NCBI GenBank assembly: GCA_012799495.1
Contig: JAAZLD010000414.1
Location: forward strand, 1 to 6,449
Source: Desulfitobacterium sp.
GTDB lineage: Bacteria; Bacillota; Desulfitobacteriia; Desulfitobacteriales; Desulfitobacteriaceae
Direction of reading: 5' to 3'
DNA: 6,449 nt
A program made the translations under genes and the position numbers. The notes under the pieces were generated by a model, which had not been told where the DNA came from, made no database searches, and saw only the letters and a list, made by a program, of their open reading frames with translations. Shown here piece after piece: positions 5,675 through 6,449 of the stretch (position 1 is its first letter; every line of letters starts with the position of its first letter).

Positions 5675-6449
5675 ATGAAACAAAATAAGAGCAAGATTTT
5701 GTCTATATTATTAGTAGTATTTGTTTTTGCTTTTGCTCTTACTGCTTGTAGTCCCGGCAATTCTTCAGAAACCCAGCAGCCAGGCACCCAACAATCTAAT
5801 ACCCAGTCCAATAACCAATCTAATACGGAGTCTAATGCTGGTTCTGAAAACCACTCCAATACCAGGGAGATAGGGGAAAAAGAGCAAACTCCCATCCGGG
5901 TGGCCAGCCTCCTGGGACCAACAGGCATGGGCATGGTGAAACTAATGGCGGATCAGGATCAGGGAGAGGCTGATTTAGCTTATGAGTTTTCCTTAGCAGC
6001 CAGTCCCGATGATCTAGTGGCTAAAGTAATCAATAAGGAAATTGATGTAGCTGCCTTACCCACTAACTTGGCGTTGTTATTGTATAATAGAACAGAAGGT
6101 CAGATTCAATTGGCTGCCATCAATACCTTAGGTGTCTTATATTTAGTGGAAAATGGGGAGAGCATAAAATCAGTAGCAGACCTAAAAGGGAAGGAAGTTT
6201 ATATCAGCGGCAAAGGGACCACTCCGGACTTTGTGATACAGTATTTATTAAAGCATCATGGCTTGGAAGTGGGAAAAGATGTTCAGCTGGATTATTTTAC
6301 CCAACATAGTGATTTAGCAGCAGCTTTGGCAGGGGGAGATGCGACCATCGGTTTGCTGCCCCAGCCCCATGTAACTACCGCTATGTTGAAAAACCCGGAC
6401 TTAAAAATCGCTCTGGATCTTACAAAAGAGTGGGAGCAGGCTGCACCTC
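5675..6449 (+). CDS. ABC-transporter solute-binding lipoprotein (NitT/TauT/NMT1-like), partial at the window end
   Basis: The first 258 residues are present and the C-terminus lies beyond the window. A lysine-containing N-terminus and hydrophobic stretch lead to the lipobox LTAC (Cys25), so it is a membrane-anchored lipoprotein on the outer face. Residues 26-72 form a Gln/Ser/Asn/Thr-rich flexible linker. From about residue 73 a periplasmic-binding-protein type 2 fold begins. Segments such as LGPTGMG, DVAALPTN and VADLKGK, then TIGLLPQPHV, resemble nitrate/sulfonate/thiamine-precursor binding proteins. The ligand cannot be told from sequence. The start ATG 5675 has a good GGAGG (5664-5668) six bases before it. 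A TATTAT (5620-5625) could be its -10 box, without a clear -35. The operon terminator and about 200 bases separate it from hydC, so it is a separate transcription unit. Permease and ATPase genes would be expected downstream. Confidence 0.88.
   Translation, partial: MKQNKSKILSILLVVFVFAFALTACSPGNSSETQQPGTQQSNTQSNNQSNTESNAGSENHSNTREIGEKEQTPIRVASLLGPTGMGMVKLMADQDQGEADLAYEFSLAASPDDLVAKVINKEIDVAALPTNLALLLYNRTEGQIQLAAINTLGVLYLVENGESIKSVADLKGKEVYISGKGTTPDFVIQYLLKHHGLEVGKDVQLDYFTQHSDLAAALAGGDATIGLLPQPHVTTAMLKNPDLKIALDLTKEWEQAAP

Overview
The window looks like chromosomal DNA of an anaerobic Gram-positive bacterium, most likely a Clostridia member of the Peptococcaceae/Desulfitobacteriaceae type. The reasons are moderate to low GC, strong AGGAGG-like ribosome binding sites, stem-loop terminators, a lipoprotein-type solute-binding protein, a Tat-exported [FeFe] hydrogenase and a CX3CP-type membrane iron-sulfur protein. 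The lineage is inferred from gene content and was not tested by a search.

Layout. Bases 1-98 are a more GC-rich stretch without a supportable gene. They abut the C-terminal part of a NosR/PceC/NapH-like membrane protein (207-884, reading frame open from 99) that has no normal start codon upstream of 207, so it looks 5'-truncated or interrupted. A strong terminator follows (966-1001). Bases 885-1810 hold no convincing gene but much structure: an imperfect long hairpin (1055-1113), a possible sigma-A promoter (about 1177-1206), a 12-unit heptad tandem array (1351-1434), a terminator-like hairpin (1489-1509), an imperfect 18-bp palindrome (1572-1589), and a very good sigma-54 (-24/-12) promoter at 1688-1705.

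That promoter drives the core of the window, a tight three-gene operon (1811-5418). It encodes a Tat-targeted, apparently lipid-anchored [FeFe] hydrogenase catalytic subunit, a four-cluster ferredoxin-like electron-transfer subunit with one C-terminal membrane helix, and a HybB/NrfD-type integral membrane subunit. Together they are best read as an outward-facing, membrane-bound respiratory hydrogenase. Electrons from H2 would pass through two [4Fe-4S] clusters in HydA and four in HydB to the quinone site of the membrane subunit. The cofactor maturation genes (hydE, hydF, hydG) and any sigma-54 activator are not in the window.

The operon ends at a terminator (5453-5478). A degenerate 8-9 bp repeat tract (5502-5567) follows, then the start of a separate gene for an ABC-transporter solute-binding lipoprotein that runs off the right edge.

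The most interesting points are the sigma-54 promoter on an [FeFe] hydrogenase operon, the combined Tat and lipobox signal on the catalytic subunit, and the heptad array with reverse-oriented copies of its unit upstream.
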